Program-made: the position numbers and the translations under genes
The notes under the pieces: generated by a model
Database searches by the model: none
Seen by the model: the letters and a program-made list of their open reading frames with translations, nothing else
Told to the model about the DNA's origin: nothing
DNA from: Acidimicrobiaceae bacterium
GTDB lineage: Bacteria; Actinomycetota; Acidimicrobiia; Acidimicrobiales; RAAP-2
Length of the DNA stretch: 39,157 nt
Assembly (NCBI GenBank): GCA_003151235.1
Contig: PLWZ01000074.1
Location: 1-39,157, forward strand
Reading direction: 5' to 3'
Shown: piece by piece, positions 14,809 to 23,679 of the stretch
How the letters are laid out: each line of letters opens with the position of its first letter
Position numbering within the stretch: the stretch's first letter is position 1

Positions 14809-16266
14809 ATGCTCAGTGCCAAGGTGCCCCTGGAAGACCTGGGTGACGACCGCTCCGTCACCCCCACCTACGCCAGTCGGGGACTATCGGAGCCGGTCTC
14901 GCGCTACGAGATGCCCGAGCACTCCATGGACCCGGCATCGGCGTACCAGCTCATCCACGACGAGCTGACCCTCGACGGCAACCCGACCCTCAACCTGGCC
15001 ACCTTCGTCACGACCTGGATGGACGAGCGGGCCGACCAGTTGATGGCCGAGACCATGAACAAGAACGCCATCGACTGGGATGAGTACCCCCAGACCGTCG
15101 AGCTCCAGGACCGCTGCGTGAACATGCTGGCCCGCCTCTTCGGGGCGCCCGAGCACCAGACGTCGATGGGCTGTGCGACCGTCGGGTCGTCCGAGGCCAT
15201 CCACCTCGCCGGGCTGGCCATGAAATGGCGGTGGCGGGCCGCCCGTGAGGCCGCGGGCAAGCCGACCGACAAGCCGAACCTGGTCATGGGGGCCAACGTC
15301 CAGGTGTGCTGGGAGAAGTTCGCGCGGTACTTCGACGTCGAGCCTCGCTACGTGCCCCTCACCGAGAAGCGCTTCATCATCGGCGTCGACGAGGCGATGG
15401 CGCTGGTCGACGAGAACACGATCGGCGTCGTCGGGATCCTCGGCAGCACCTACACGGGCGAGTACGAGCCCATCGCGGCACTCTCGGCCGCCCTCGACGA
15501 GCGGTTCGCGAAGGACGGGGTCGACGTGCCGATCCATGTCGACGCGGCCAGCGGGGGCTTCGTGGCCCCGTTCCTCCAGCCCGACGTGGCGTGGGACTTC
15601 CGCCTCCCCCGGGTCCGCTCGATCAACGTGTCCGGCCACAAGTACGGGCTCGTCTATCCGGGTGTCGGCTGGGTCATCTGGCGCGACGAGGCCGACCTAC
15701 CGAAGGAGCTCATCTTCGAGGTCGACTACCTCGGCGGGAGCCACGCCAACTTCAGCCTCAACTTCTCCCGTGGGGCCTCCCAGATCGTGGCGCAGTACTA
15801 CAACTTCATCCGGCTCGGGAAGAGCGGCTACCGCGAGATCATGGAGTCGCTCGCCGCGACGGCCCGGTGGATCGGCGGCGAGCTGGCCAAGCGGAGCGAC
15901 CTCTCCATGCTGGCCGCGGCGTCGGACCTCCCGGTCGTGTGCTTCGGCCTGGCCGGCAAACCCGGCTTCTCCGTCTTCGACCTCTCGGCGCTGCTCCGCC
16001 AGCGGGGCTGGATCGTCCCCGCCTACAAGATGGCCCCCGACGCCGAGCACATCGAGGTGCTCCGGGTCGTGGTTCGGGAGGGGTTGAGCCGGGACCTGGC
16101 CACAGAGTTGGTCCACGACATCGGCGCCGCCATCGACGAGCTCGCCGCCGGTCACAAGGTCGAGCAACCGACGGCGCCCGCCGGAGCCCCCGCGCCGGGG
16201 CATCGCCGCGGCGCGACACGGGTGTCCAAGCCGCGCACGGCCAAGAAGACCCGCGCCGTCTGCTGA
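14809..16266 (+). CDS. gadB: Glutamate decarboxylase
   Basis: 485 residues, ATG with GGAGG at 14799-14803. A PLP-dependent group II decarboxylase: NKNAIDWDEYPQT, CATVGSSEAIHLAG, HVDAASGGFVAPF, and the PLP lysine K278 in INVSGHKYGLVYPGVGW. It converts L-glutamate to GABA with proton consumption, classically for acid resistance or GABA-shunt metabolism. No GadC antiporter is nearby. The last about 35 residues (after HKVEQPT) form a Pro/Ala then Lys/Arg-rich tail ending RTAKKTRAVC. In E. coli GadB the C-terminal tail closes the active site at neutral pH; whether this longer, basic tail does the same is unknown. Confidence 0.95.
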   Translation: MLSAKVPLEDLGDDRSVTPTYASRGLSEPVSRYEMPEHSMDPASAYQLIHDELTLDGNPTLNLATFVTTWMDERADQLMAETMNKNAIDWDEYPQTVELQDRCVNMLARLFGAPEHQTSMGCATVGSSEAIHLAGLAMKWRWRAAREAAGKPTDKPNLVMGANVQVCWEKFARYFDVEPRYVPLTEKRFIIGVDEAMALVDENTIGVVGILGSTYTGEYEPIAALSAALDERFAKDGVDVPIHVDAASGGFVAPFLQPDVAWDFRLPRVRSINVSGHKYGLVYPGVGWVIWRDEADLPKELIFEVDYLGGSHANFSLNFSRGASQIVAQYYNFIRLGKSGYREIMESLAATARWIGGELAKRSDLSMLAAASDLPVVCFGLAGKPGFSVFDLSALLRQRGWIVPAYKMAPDAEHIEVLRVVVREGLSRDLATELVHDIGAAIDELAAGHKVEQPTAPAGAPAPGHRRGATRVSKPRTAKKTRAVC

Positions 16267-16276
16267 CCCCTCACCC

Positions 16277-17413
16277 TTACGGGTGGCCCAGATACGCCTT
16301 GGCCTGGGTGGCCACCAGCGACACGAAGTTGCCGAGCGACATGTTCACGTCGAGGAGATGCAGTCCCCATACCGGGCCGAGTTGCTGGGTCACCAGCGGT
16401 CGGGTGTCGCCTGGCGTCGTGATCGGGGTCACCTGCAGCCACGTCGCCCCGCCGACCGACATGCACTGGGCCGAATAGAGGCCAGGGTAGGTGAGCCACG
16501 GGGTCGTGGTGCCGCCCAAGAAGTACGGCTGGAGCATCCCCGAGCCACCACCCAATGCGGCCGGGTTGGTGCACAGGACCTGCAGCTTGGTGTTCGGCCC
16601 TTGGCCCGACAACAAGCTGACGCCCTGGCCGACCCGCCCGAACAGGCTGTTGGCCGGGGGCGGGTCGAGGAAGCTCGAGTAGGCGACGACGCAGCCGGTC
16701 TGGTCGTTGGCCTGGCACGCCGGGATGTGCTTGAAGTCACCGCCGACCGACTTGCCGATCGGCACCGTCACGTTCCCGCCTAAGAGGATCGCCGAGACGA
16801 GCAAGCGCCGGATCTTGGGGTTGGGGTCGACCTCGTTCTTCAGCAGCTGGATCAGGGTCGATGCGCCCTGGGAGTGGCCGATGAAGACGATCCCCCGGCC
16901 GTGGTTGTAGTGGGCCATGTAGTCCTTGAAGCCCGACAGCGCCGAGTCGTAGGCCTCGGTGAGGTTGGCCGCGGTGAGGTGCACGGTCCCGCCGATCGCA
17001 TTCAGCGTGAGCTGCTTGTACATGGGGGCGTAGACCCTGCAGTCCTCCGAGAAGCGGGCCGCCTGGTCCCGCGCGACGCCGGTCTCGGACGCCTGGATGA
17101 TCAGGTCGGAGTTGACCGTCGGCTCGCCGCTGACGGTCGGGTACACGTAGAAGCAATCGATCTTGGGGTTCTTGGCGTCGTTCACGTCCATGACCGCGCT
17201 CTGGCCGTTCGCCTTGACGACGGTGCTGTCGAGGGAGGTCTCGCAGGGGTCGGGCGTGGCACCGGGCCGACACAGCCACACGGTCTTCGTCGGCCCGGGG
17301 CTCGTGCTGCTCGATGCCGCTCCCGAGCTAACCGGTCCGATGAGCGCCGCTCCGATGAGAACGATCCCGACGACCGCCGCCCGGGCCGAGAAACTTGCTC
17401 GCCGCTTCGCCAC
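16277..17413 (-). CDS. Secreted DUF3089 alpha/beta-hydrolase-like protein
   Basis: 378 residues from GTG 17413, chosen because GAGGGGG sits 6 bases upstream and a signal peptide follows at once (RAAVVGIVLIGAALIGPVSSGAASS). The mature protein shows the DUF3089 pattern: VWLCRPGATPDPCE, DCFYVYPTVSGEPTVNSDL, EDCRVYAPMYKQLT, and the nucleophile elbow FIGHSQGAS (S181). It is probably an exported serine hydrolase, perhaps a lipase or esterase; substrate unknown. Several cysteine pairs suggest extracellular disulfides. The -10 TAGGGT (17455-17460, minus) abuts the -10 of the divergent tldD gene. It is convergent with gadB, with only about 10 bases between stops. Confidence 0.9.
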   Translation of the reverse strand: MAKRRASFSARAAVVGIVLIGAALIGPVSSGAASSSTSPGPTKTVWLCRPGATPDPCETSLDSTVVKANGQSAVMDVNDAKNPKIDCFYVYPTVSGEPTVNSDLIIQASETGVARDQAARFSEDCRVYAPMYKQLTLNAIGGTVHLTAANLTEAYDSALSGFKDYMAHYNHGRGIVFIGHSQGASTLIQLLKNEVDPNPKIRRLLVSAILLGGNVTVPIGKSVGGDFKHIPACQANDQTGCVVAYSSFLDPPPANSLFGRVGQGVSLLSGQGPNTKLQVLCTNPAALGGGSGMLQPYFLGGTTTPWLTYPGLYSAQCMSVGGATWLQVTPITTPGDTRPLVTQQLGPVWGLHLLDVNMSLGNFVSLVATQAKAYLGHP

Positions 17414-17454
17414 GTCGCCCCCTCGATCCGGTCCCGGGGGAACCGCGACCAGGC

Positions 17455-17466
17455 ACCCTATAGGTT
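17455..17466. promoter_or_regulatory. Abutting divergent -10 elements of the DUF3089 and tldD genes
   Basis: The 12 bases ACCCTATAGGTT hold TAGGGT on the minus strand (17455-17460, giving a leader of about 35 bases with a ribosome-binding site for DUF3089) and TAGGTT on the plus strand (17461-17466, ending 6 bases before tldD ATG 17473, hence leaderless). Two polymerases could not occupy both at once. Confidence 0.5.
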
Positions 17467-17472
17467 GAGGCA

Positions 17473-18975
17473 ATGGCCGCGACCTCACCCGAACCCCTCG
17501 AAATACCGGCCGGGCTGGCCGAATCGGTGCTCGACCGGGCCCGCCGGGCCGGCTGCTCGCACGCCGAGCTGCGGATAGAACGGATCCGGTCCCAGGCCGT
17601 CGCCCTGCGCGACGGGGAGCTCGAGACGGCCGCCGACGACACCGAGACCGGGATCGGGCTCCGGGTCGTCCACAACGGTTCGATCGGTTTCGCGGCCACC
17701 GTCGCGCACGACGCAACCGCGGCGGCGGACCTGGTCGACCAGGCCATCGAACTCGCCGGCGTCGCCGCCCGCGCGACCGGCCGCCGGGTGGAGTTGGCCG
17801 AGGAGTCGGGCCACGGGGAGATCGAGTGGACCTCGCCGCACGAGACCGACCCGGTCTCGGTGCCGCTCAGCGACAAGGTCGCGTTGCTCGCCGACTGGAG
17901 CGCCCGGGTGCTGGACGCCCCGGGAATCGACCACGTGTCGGCAGGCGTTCTCGCGGTCACCGAGGACAAGTTCTACGCCGACCTGGCCGGCACGGTGGCC
18001 CGCCAACGGAGGGTCCGCGTCCACCCCGAGCTCGAGGCGGTCGCCCTCGGCGATGGCGGAGACTTCGAGACCATGCACACGCTGGCGCCGCCGGCCGGCC
18101 GCGGCTGGGAGTACCTGCGCGGGGACGGCTGGGACTGGGAAACCGAGCTGGCCCGACTGCCGGGCCTGCTGCGCGACAAGCTGGCGTCGCCGTCGGTCGC
18201 CTCGGGCCGCTACGACCTCGTCATCGCACCGACCAACCTCTGGCTCACCATCCACGAGTCGATCGGGCATGCGACCGAGCTCGACCGGGCGCTCGGCTAC
18301 GAGGCCGCCTATGCCGGTACCTCGTTCGCGACGTTCGACAAGCTCGGCACGCTCCGCTACGGCTCGGAACACCTGAACGTGACCGGGGACCGCACGGCGA
18401 CCCACGGGCTGGCCACCGTCGCCATCGACGACGAGGGGGTAGAGGGCCAGAGCTTCGACCTCATCAGGGGCGGCACCCTCGTCGGCTACCAGCTCGACCG
18501 GGCGATCGCGTCGACGACCGGTCTCGGTCGCTCGAACGGGTGCGCCTACGCCGACTCGCCGCTCCACATCCCCATCCAGCGGATGGCCAACGTCTCGCTC
18601 GCCGCGGGTCCCGACGACGGCCCGACCACCGAGGCGTTGATCGGCCGGGTGTCCCGGGGCATCTTCATCGAGGGCAACAAGAGCTGGTCCATCGACATGC
18701 AGCGCTACAACTTCCAGTTCACCGGGCAGCGGTTCTTCGCCATCGAGAACGGGCAGCTGGCCGGGCAGCTGCGAGACGTCGCCTACCAGGCCACGACGAC
18801 CGAGTTCTGGGGCTCGCTGGCCGAGGTCGGCGGGCAGAGCACCTATCTGTTGGGTGGCGCGTTCAACTGCGGGAAGGGCCAACCCGGCCAGGTCGCCTCG
18901 GTGAGCCATGGCTGCCCGGCCGTGATCGTGAGCGACGTCCGGATCCTGAACGCCAAGGAGGAGTCGGGCCGATGA
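17473..18975 (+). CDS. tldD: Metalloprotease TldD
   Basis: 500 residues. The N-terminal U62/TldD domain begins LAESVLDRARRAGCSHAELR. The metal site is H261-E262-x3-H266 (HESIGHATELD), the HExxxH motif characteristic of TldD, with a third ligand in SHGCPAVIVSDVRI near the C-terminus. TldD and TldE form a heterodimer that cleaves unfolded peptides; in E. coli it matures microcin B17 and degrades CcdA. No RiPP precursor was found next to it here. The stop overlaps the start of the tldE gene (ATGA), so the subunits are translationally coupled. Confidence 0.95.
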   Translation: MAATSPEPLEIPAGLAESVLDRARRAGCSHAELRIERIRSQAVALRDGELETAADDTETGIGLRVVHNGSIGFAATVAHDATAAADLVDQAIELAGVAARATGRRVELAEESGHGEIEWTSPHETDPVSVPLSDKVALLADWSARVLDAPGIDHVSAGVLAVTEDKFYADLAGTVARQRRVRVHPELEAVALGDGGDFETMHTLAPPAGRGWEYLRGDGWDWETELARLPGLLRDKLASPSVASGRYDLVIAPTNLWLTIHESIGHATELDRALGYEAAYAGTSFATFDKLGTLRYGSEHLNVTGDRTATHGLATVAIDDEGVEGQSFDLIRGGTLVGYQLDRAIASTTGLGRSNGCAYADSPLHIPIQRMANVSLAAGPDDGPTTEALIGRVSRGIFIEGNKSWSIDMQRYNFQFTGQRFFAIENGQLAGQLRDVAYQATTTEFWGSLAEVGGQSTYLLGGAFNCGKGQPGQVASVSHGCPAVIVSDVRILNAKEESGR

Positions 18976-20354
18976 GCCTCCCCCGACCGAACGAGGTCGT
19001 CGAGCGGGCGCTCGCCGCGGCCAACGGTGAGCCGTGCGTCGTCATCGTGGAGGAATCGGACCAGGCCGAGGTCCGGTTCGCCAACAACACCACGACGACC
19101 AACGGCAGGCGCCGCGACCGCCGGGTGATCGTCGTCCGGTTCCGCGACACGAAGGGTGGTGTGGCGGCGGGCGTGGCCAGCCGGAGCGGCGACGTCGACG
19201 TGGCCCAGATGGTCGAGGCGGCCGCCGCCGACGCGGCGAGCTCGCCGGCCAGTCCCGACGCCGCCCCGCTCGTCGATGGAGACGCCGACACGGACTTTGC
19301 CGAGGCCCCCGCGGAGGGCGACCTCTCGACCTTCGCCCCGATCCTCGACGATCTGTCCGGCGCGTTCGACTCGGCGCGCTCGAGCGATCGCGTGCTGGCC
19401 GGGTTCGTCGAGCACCAGACCGACACCATCTACCTCGGCACCTCGACGGGCCTGCGGCGCCGGCACAGCCAACCGACCGGCGCGGTGCACATGGTCGCCC
19501 GGAGCACCGACGGCACCCGTTCGGCGTGGGTCGCCGACGCGACGGGCGACTTCTCGACGGTCGACGTGCGGTCCATGGACGCGCGACTGGCCACCCGCCT
19601 CGAGTGGGCCAAGCGGACCATCGCCATGCCGGAGGGCCGCTACGAGGTCGTGCTCCCACCCGAGTCGGTCGCCGATCTGATGGTCGACGTGGTCAACTAC
19701 GCGAGCGGCCAGGACGCCGAGGAGGGCCGCACCGTGTTCTCGGCGCCCGGCGGCCGCACGCGGCTCGGCGAGCAGCTGAGCCAGCTCCCCTTCAACCTCT
19801 TCGGCGACCCCGCCGAGCCCGGACTCGAGTGCGTGCCCTTCCTGACCGTCGGCGCATCGTCGAGCGATGCCTCGGTCTTCGACAACGGCATGCCGATCGA
19901 AAAGACGTCGTGGTTGGAGGACGGCCGGCTAGCCAACCTCGGCTACCACCGGGCCGGTGCGGCACGTTCGGGGACGCGGTTCGCGCCGCCGGTCGACAAC
20001 CTGGTGCTCGAGCTCGACGGGGCCAGCGGCACGACCGAGGACCTTGTCGCGCGCACCGAACGCGGCCTGCTGTTGACCTGCCTCTGGTACATCCGCGAGG
20101 TCGACCCGTCGACACTGCTGTTGACGGGGCTCACCCGCGACGGCGTCTACCTCGTCGAAGGGGGCGAGATCACCGGCGCCGTCAACAACTTCCGCTTCAA
20201 CGAGAGCCCCGTTGACCTGCTCGCACGCACCTTCGAGGTGGGCGCCAGCGTACGGGCCCTCGGACGCGAATTCGGCGAGTGGGTCAACCGGAGCCGCATG
20301 CCGCCACTGAGAGTGGCCGACTTCAACATGAGTTCCACCAGCGCAGCGAGCTAG
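18972..20354 (+). CDS. tldE: TldE/PmbA subunit of the TldD protease
   Basis: 460 residues, ATG 18972 overlapping the tldD stop. It shares the TldD fold but lacks the HExxxH metal motif, as expected for the TldE/PmbA partner. Visible segments include [53 protein letters not shown] and [20 protein letters not shown]. TldE completes the substrate cavity while TldD provides the zinc. The C-terminus reads [19 protein letters not shown], within the range of family variation. Confidence 0.93.
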   Translation: MSLPRPNEVVERALAAANGEPCVVIVEESDQAEVRFANNTTTTNGRRRDRRVIVVRFRDTKGGVAAGVASRSGDVDVAQMVEAAAADAASSPASPDAAPLVDGDADTDFAEAPAEGDLSTFAPILDDLSGAFDSARSSDRVLAGFVEHQTDTIYLGTSTGLRRRHSQPTGAVHMVARSTDGTRSAWVADATGDFSTVDVRSMDARLATRLEWAKRTIAMPEGRYEVVLPPESVADLMVDVVNYASGQDAEEGRTVFSAPGGRTRLGEQLSQLPFNLFGDPAEPGLECVPFLTVGASSSDASVFDNGMPIEKTSWLEDGRLANLGYHRAGAARSGTRFAPPVDNLVLELDGASGTTEDLVARTERGLLLTCLWYIREVDPSTLLLTGLTRDGVYLVEGGEITGAVNNFRFNESPVDLLARTFEVGASVRALGREFGEWVNRSRMPPLRVADFNMSSTSAAS

Positions 20355-20399
20355 GCGGCATCCCTCGGTTACTCGGGAGTCAGCCATCCCGCAAAAATT

Positions 20400-22934
20400 G
20401 TGTTACCGGGCGGTAAATTCTGCTGCACGCGCTCGAAATTGCTGCCCGTCTTGAAGCGACACACCGACGGCCCCGAACCGCCCCGCGAACCGGGTCAGCC
20501 CGACGCGGCCGGCGCCGGTAGAACGTTCTCACTCGGTCAGTCCAGGCACGCGCGGTGGATCGCCGCCATGGTGCTCTTCGTCGGACTCGGCGCGTCCGTC
20601 CTGGCCGCTCTCCAATGGCGCGGGTACATCAACGACCAACAGAACCGGCAGGTCCAGACGACCACTCTCACGGCCGGCGCGTCACTGTCCGCCGCCGTGC
20701 AGCGCGACGAGGACCTGGTCGAGACGCTGCGAGGAGTGGTCGCGAGCGGCGCCACCATCACCAACGCGGAGCTCCAGGAGCTCTACGAGAACGTCGGTAG
20801 GACCGACAACGCCGGGATCATCGGCCTCGCGTACATCGAGTCGGTCCCCTACTCCAACCTGAGCAACTTCGAGGCCCAGGTGGCCGCCGACCCGCCGCTC
20901 GGCTACGCGTCACACGGGCCGTCGGTGCTGCAGGCCGAGGGGGCGCGTCGCCAGTACTGCCTCATCCGGCTGGCCGCCGGCAGCGCCACCGGAGCGAAGG
21001 ATCTCTCGCCTCAAGGGGCCAAGGAGCTCGCGACCGAGCTCTCGAGCAACTACGACTACTGCTCGGGCCAATACGGGAGCGCCCTCGACCAGGCGTCGGC
21101 CACGGGCCAGCAGAGCGTGGCGTCGCTGAGCGAGATGCTCGCATCCGCACACGGCCAACAGATGTCCGGGGTCGCACAGAACAAGCTGCTCGACCTCATC
21201 GTCCCCATCTACCAGCCCGGCCTCCCCGTCAACACGGCCGCCGAGCGGGCCAATGCGCTCCTCGGCTGGGCCGACGGCCTCTTCTCCCCGCTCCCGGCGC
21301 TGGCACCGGTGATCGGCGGCTCACCGGATCTCTCCATCACGATGAGCTACCGGACCTCGGCCGGGATCACCCAGGTCGCGACCGCCGGGCGCACGCTCAC
21401 CCACGCCTTCCACCGGACGATCCGGCTGAGCGCGGACGGCCATTGGGTCGCAGCCTTCTCGGTGATCCCGTCGAACGCGTCGGCGACCGTGCAGGGCGTG
21501 GGCGTCCTGGCCGACCTCTTCTTGATCGTGTTGCTCGTCGCCCTCATCTTGTCGTTGTTCCGTTCCCGCAACAAGGCCCTCGTCTCGATCGAGCACAAGA
21601 ACCGGGAGCTGGAGCACCGCGCGTTGCACGACACGCTCACCGGGCTGCCCAACCGCGACCTCGTCCTCGACCGGGCGGCCGTCATGCTGGAGCGGGCCGA
21701 ACGGGACCTGACGGCGGTGGCGGCGCTGCTCGTCGACCTCGACGGGTTCAACGGGGTCAACGACACCCATGGGCACCGCACCGGCGACGAGCTGCTCGAC
21801 GCGGTGGCCCAGCGGTTGTTGGCCGAGCTCGGCCCGTCTGACACCCTCGGCCGCATGGGCGGCGACGAGTTCGTGATCCTCGCCGAGGGGCCGTCCATCG
21901 CCGCCGGTGCCGACCACCTGGCGGCGCGGTTGCTCGACGCGCTCTCGGCCCCCTTCGAGATCTCGGGCCCCGATGTGGTCGTTCGCCAGAGCGCATGCAT
22001 CGGCATCGCGATCGGCCCCGGTCGCAGCGCCGAGGACATGCTCCGTGACGCCGACACGGCGCTCAACGAGGCCAAGTCGAGCGGCAAGGGCCGCTTCACC
22101 GTGTTCGAGCCGGCCATGCACACAGCCGCCCGGTCGCGTCTCAGCCTCCAGGTGGAATTGCGGGCTGCGATGGAGCACGAGCAGTTCTTCCTCGTCTATC
22201 AGCCGGTGTTCCGTCTGTCCGACATCGTCCCGGTCGGCGTCGAGGCGCTGCTTCGCTGGCGCCACCCGCTCCGCGGCGTCGTCCCGCCACTCGACTTCAT
22301 CCCGTTGCTCGAGGAGACCGGGATGATCATCGATGTCGGCCGGGACGTGCTGCGGCTGGCCTGCGAGCAGGCCAAGGAGTGGGAACGCCGCGGCCTGCCG
22401 ATCTTCGTCGCCGTCAACGCCTCGGCAATCCAGCTCGAGTCCGAGGAGTTCTCGGGCGACGTGCACCGGGTGCTGGCCGAGACCGGCCTCGATCCGTCCC
22501 GGCTCACCATCGAGATCACCGAGAGCGCCCTCATGCGCGACGCCCACGATACGGCCCGCCGGCTGGCCACCCTGAAGGCCCAGGGCGTCCGGCTCGCCGT
22601 CGACGACTTCGGGACCGGGTACTCCTCGCTCGCCTACCTGCGCCAGTTCCCGGTCGACATCTTGAAGATCGACCGCTCCTTCGTGACCTCCATGACCACC
22701 TCGAGCGGCGGCATGGCGCTCGTCCGGACGATGCTCGAGCTGGCCCGGGCCCTGAACCTCGAAACCGTGGCCGAGGGCATCGAGGAGGAGGCGCAGCTGA
22801 CCGCGCTCGGCATGGAGCACTGCCGCTCGGGCCAGGGCTTCCTGCTCGCGAAGCCCCTCGACCCGAGCCAGATCGAGCTCTTCTTCGACAACGCGCGGCC
22901 GCGCAAGATCGGGGCGACGGTCGGCGCCACCTGA
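20400..22934 (+). CDS. Membrane CHASE-domain diguanylate cyclase/phosphodiesterase (GGDEF-EAL)
   Basis: Up to 844 residues from GTG 20400; TTG 20451 (LKRHTDGPEP) is a credible start since the first 17 residues look non-coding. A first membrane helix (WIAAMVLFVGLGASVLAAL), a CHASE-like external sensor domain (AGIIGLAYIESVPYSNLSNF...), a second helix (ADLFLIVLLVALILSLF), then GGDEF (MGGDEFVILAEG, near 21855) and EAL (EALLRWRHPLRG, near 22245) domains. The EAL domain keeps the metal and catalytic segments EITESAL, DDFGTGYSSLAYLRQFP, LKIDRSF and ETVAEGIEEEAQL. The GGDEF signature is intact, but the upstream inhibitory RxxD site is absent (GPSD). It could make and degrade c-di-GMP; net direction unknown. 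Confidence 0.93.
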   Translation: MLPGGKFCCTRSKLLPVLKRHTDGPEPPREPGQPDAAGAGRTFSLGQSRHARWIAAMVLFVGLGASVLAALQWRGYINDQQNRQVQTTTLTAGASLSAAVQRDEDLVETLRGVVASGATITNAELQELYENVGRTDNAGIIGLAYIESVPYSNLSNFEAQVAADPPLGYASHGPSVLQAEGARRQYCLIRLAAGSATGAKDLSPQGAKELATELSSNYDYCSGQYGSALDQASATGQQSVASLSEMLASAHGQQMSGVAQNKLLDLIVPIYQPGLPVNTAAERANALLGWADGLFSPLPALAPVIGGSPDLSITMSYRTSAGITQVATAGRTLTHAFHRTIRLSADGHWVAAFSVIPSNASATVQGVGVLADLFLIVLLVALILSLFRSRNKALVSIEHKNRELEHRALHDTLTGLPNRDLVLDRAAVMLERAERDLTAVAALLVDLDGFNGVNDTHGHRTGDELLDAVAQRLLAELGPSDTLGRMGGDEFVILAEGPSIAAGADHLAARLLDALSAPFEISGPDVVVRQSACIGIAIGPGRSAEDMLRDADTALNEAKSSGKGRFTVFEPAMHTAARSRLSLQVELRAAMEHEQFFLVYQPVFRLSDIVPVGVEALLRWRHPLRGVVPPLDFIPLLEETGMIIDVGRDVLRLACEQAKEWERRGLPIFVAVNASAIQLESEEFSGDVHRVLAETGLDPSRLTIEITESALMRDAHDTARRLATLKAQGVRLAVDDFGTGYSSLAYLRQFPVDILKIDRSFVTSMTTSSGGMALVRTMLELARALNLETVAEGIEEEAQLTALGMEHCRSGQGFLLAKPLDPSQIELFFDNARPRKIGATVGAT
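20403..20416. promoter_or_regulatory. Palindrome upstream of the GGDEF/EAL gene
   Basis: TTACCG-GG-CGGTAA is a perfect 6+6 inverted repeat. It lies just inside the longest possible reading frame (GTG 20400) but 35 bases before a plausible alternative TTG start at 20451, so it may be an operator. Confidence 0.45.
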
Positions 22935-22937
22935 GGC

Positions 22938-22943
22938 CACAAT
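22938..22943 (+). promoter_or_regulatory. -10-like element before the methyltransferase gene
   Basis: CACAAT ends 6 bases before GTG 22950, the same spacing as several other leaderless genes here. It is a weaker match (C instead of T at the first base). Confidence 0.35.
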
Positions 22944-22949
22944 GTCGGT

Positions 22950-23628
22950 GTGCTCCGAGAGGCCTGGGATGCCAACGCGCGCGCCTGGATCGCCTGGGCC
23001 CGGGAACCGGGCCACGACAGCTACTGGCGCTTCCACCGCGACGCCTTCGTGCCCCTCGTCCCCGCACCGGGGCGACTGACCCTCGACATCGGCTGCGGCG
23101 AGGGTCGGGTCGGGCGGGATCTCGGCCGCCTCGGTCACCGTGTCCTCGGCCTGGACGGGTCGGCTGCGATGGCCGGGGCCGGTCGTGATCGGCGATGCGG
23201 CCCTGCTCCCGCTCTCCGACGCGGAGGCCGACTGCGTCGTGGCCTTCATGAGCCTCCAGGACGTCGACGATCTTGAGTCCGCGATCGCCGAGGCGGCCCG
23301 GGTCCTCGTCCCCGGTGGGCGCCTCGCGATGGCGATCACCCACCAGGCCAACACCGCCGGGCACTTCGCACCCGGGCCCGACGACGGCGCCCGGCCGTTC
23401 GTGATCGAGGGCTCGTGGTTCGAGCGAAAGGCCCTCTCGGACACCTGCGGGCGCGATGGATTGGTCATGACCTTCCATTCCGAGCATCGGCCGCTGCACG
23501 ACTACGTCGACGCCCTGGCCGACGCCGGGTTCCTCGTCGAGCGGCTTCGGGAGGTCGGCGAACCCGATCCGGAGAGCAAGTGGTACCGGATCCCGCTGTT
23601 CCTGCACATCCTCGCTGTGCGCAGCTGA
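22950..23628 (+). pseudogene. SAM-dependent methyltransferase with internal frameshift
   Basis: The first frame (GTG 22950) reads LREAWDANARAWIAWAREPG, then motif I LDIGCGEGRVGRDLGRLG and VLGLDGSAAMAGA. Coding similarity then moves to the next frame, which continues PVVIGDAALLPLSDAEADCV, AFMSLQDVDDLESAIAEAAR, LVPGGRLAMAITH and ends WYRIPLFLHILAVRS. This is a class I methyltransferase of the type that usually has a VxxDA(A)xLPF segment after motif II. The crossing point is around 23172-23185 within the repetitive GGCCGGGGCCGG. Relatives normally have several more residues there, so a small deletion (3n+2 bases) is more likely than a one-base insertion. Substrate unknown. True decay or assembly error. 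Confidence 0.7.
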
Positions 23629-23667
23629 CCCGGGCCCCCGGGAGTTGCGGGCCATGGGGGCCGCGGC

Positions 23668-23673
23668 GACACT
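23668..23673 (+). promoter_or_regulatory. -10-like element of the dienelactone hydrolase gene
   Basis: GACACT ends 6 bases before GTG 23680, and there is no Shine-Dalgarno-like sequence between. It shares the nAnnnT-N6-start spacing seen elsewhere in the window. Confidence 0.35.
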
Positions 23674-23679
23674 GACCCG

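Noticed and set aside
16268..16286. Short hairpin CACCC-TTAC-GGGTG at the gadB/DUF3089 junction as a terminator
   Set aside because: Stem of only five bases overlapping a stop codon; too weak to call.
17826..18971. Long out-of-frame opening ahead of the tldE gene
   Set aside because: It reads as Arg/Pro/Gly-rich nonsense overlapping tldD; the real tldE start is ATG 18972 overlapping the tldD stop.
17473..20354. TldD/TldE as part of a local RiPP biosynthesis cluster
   Set aside because: No short precursor, modifying enzyme or transporter lies next to the pair.
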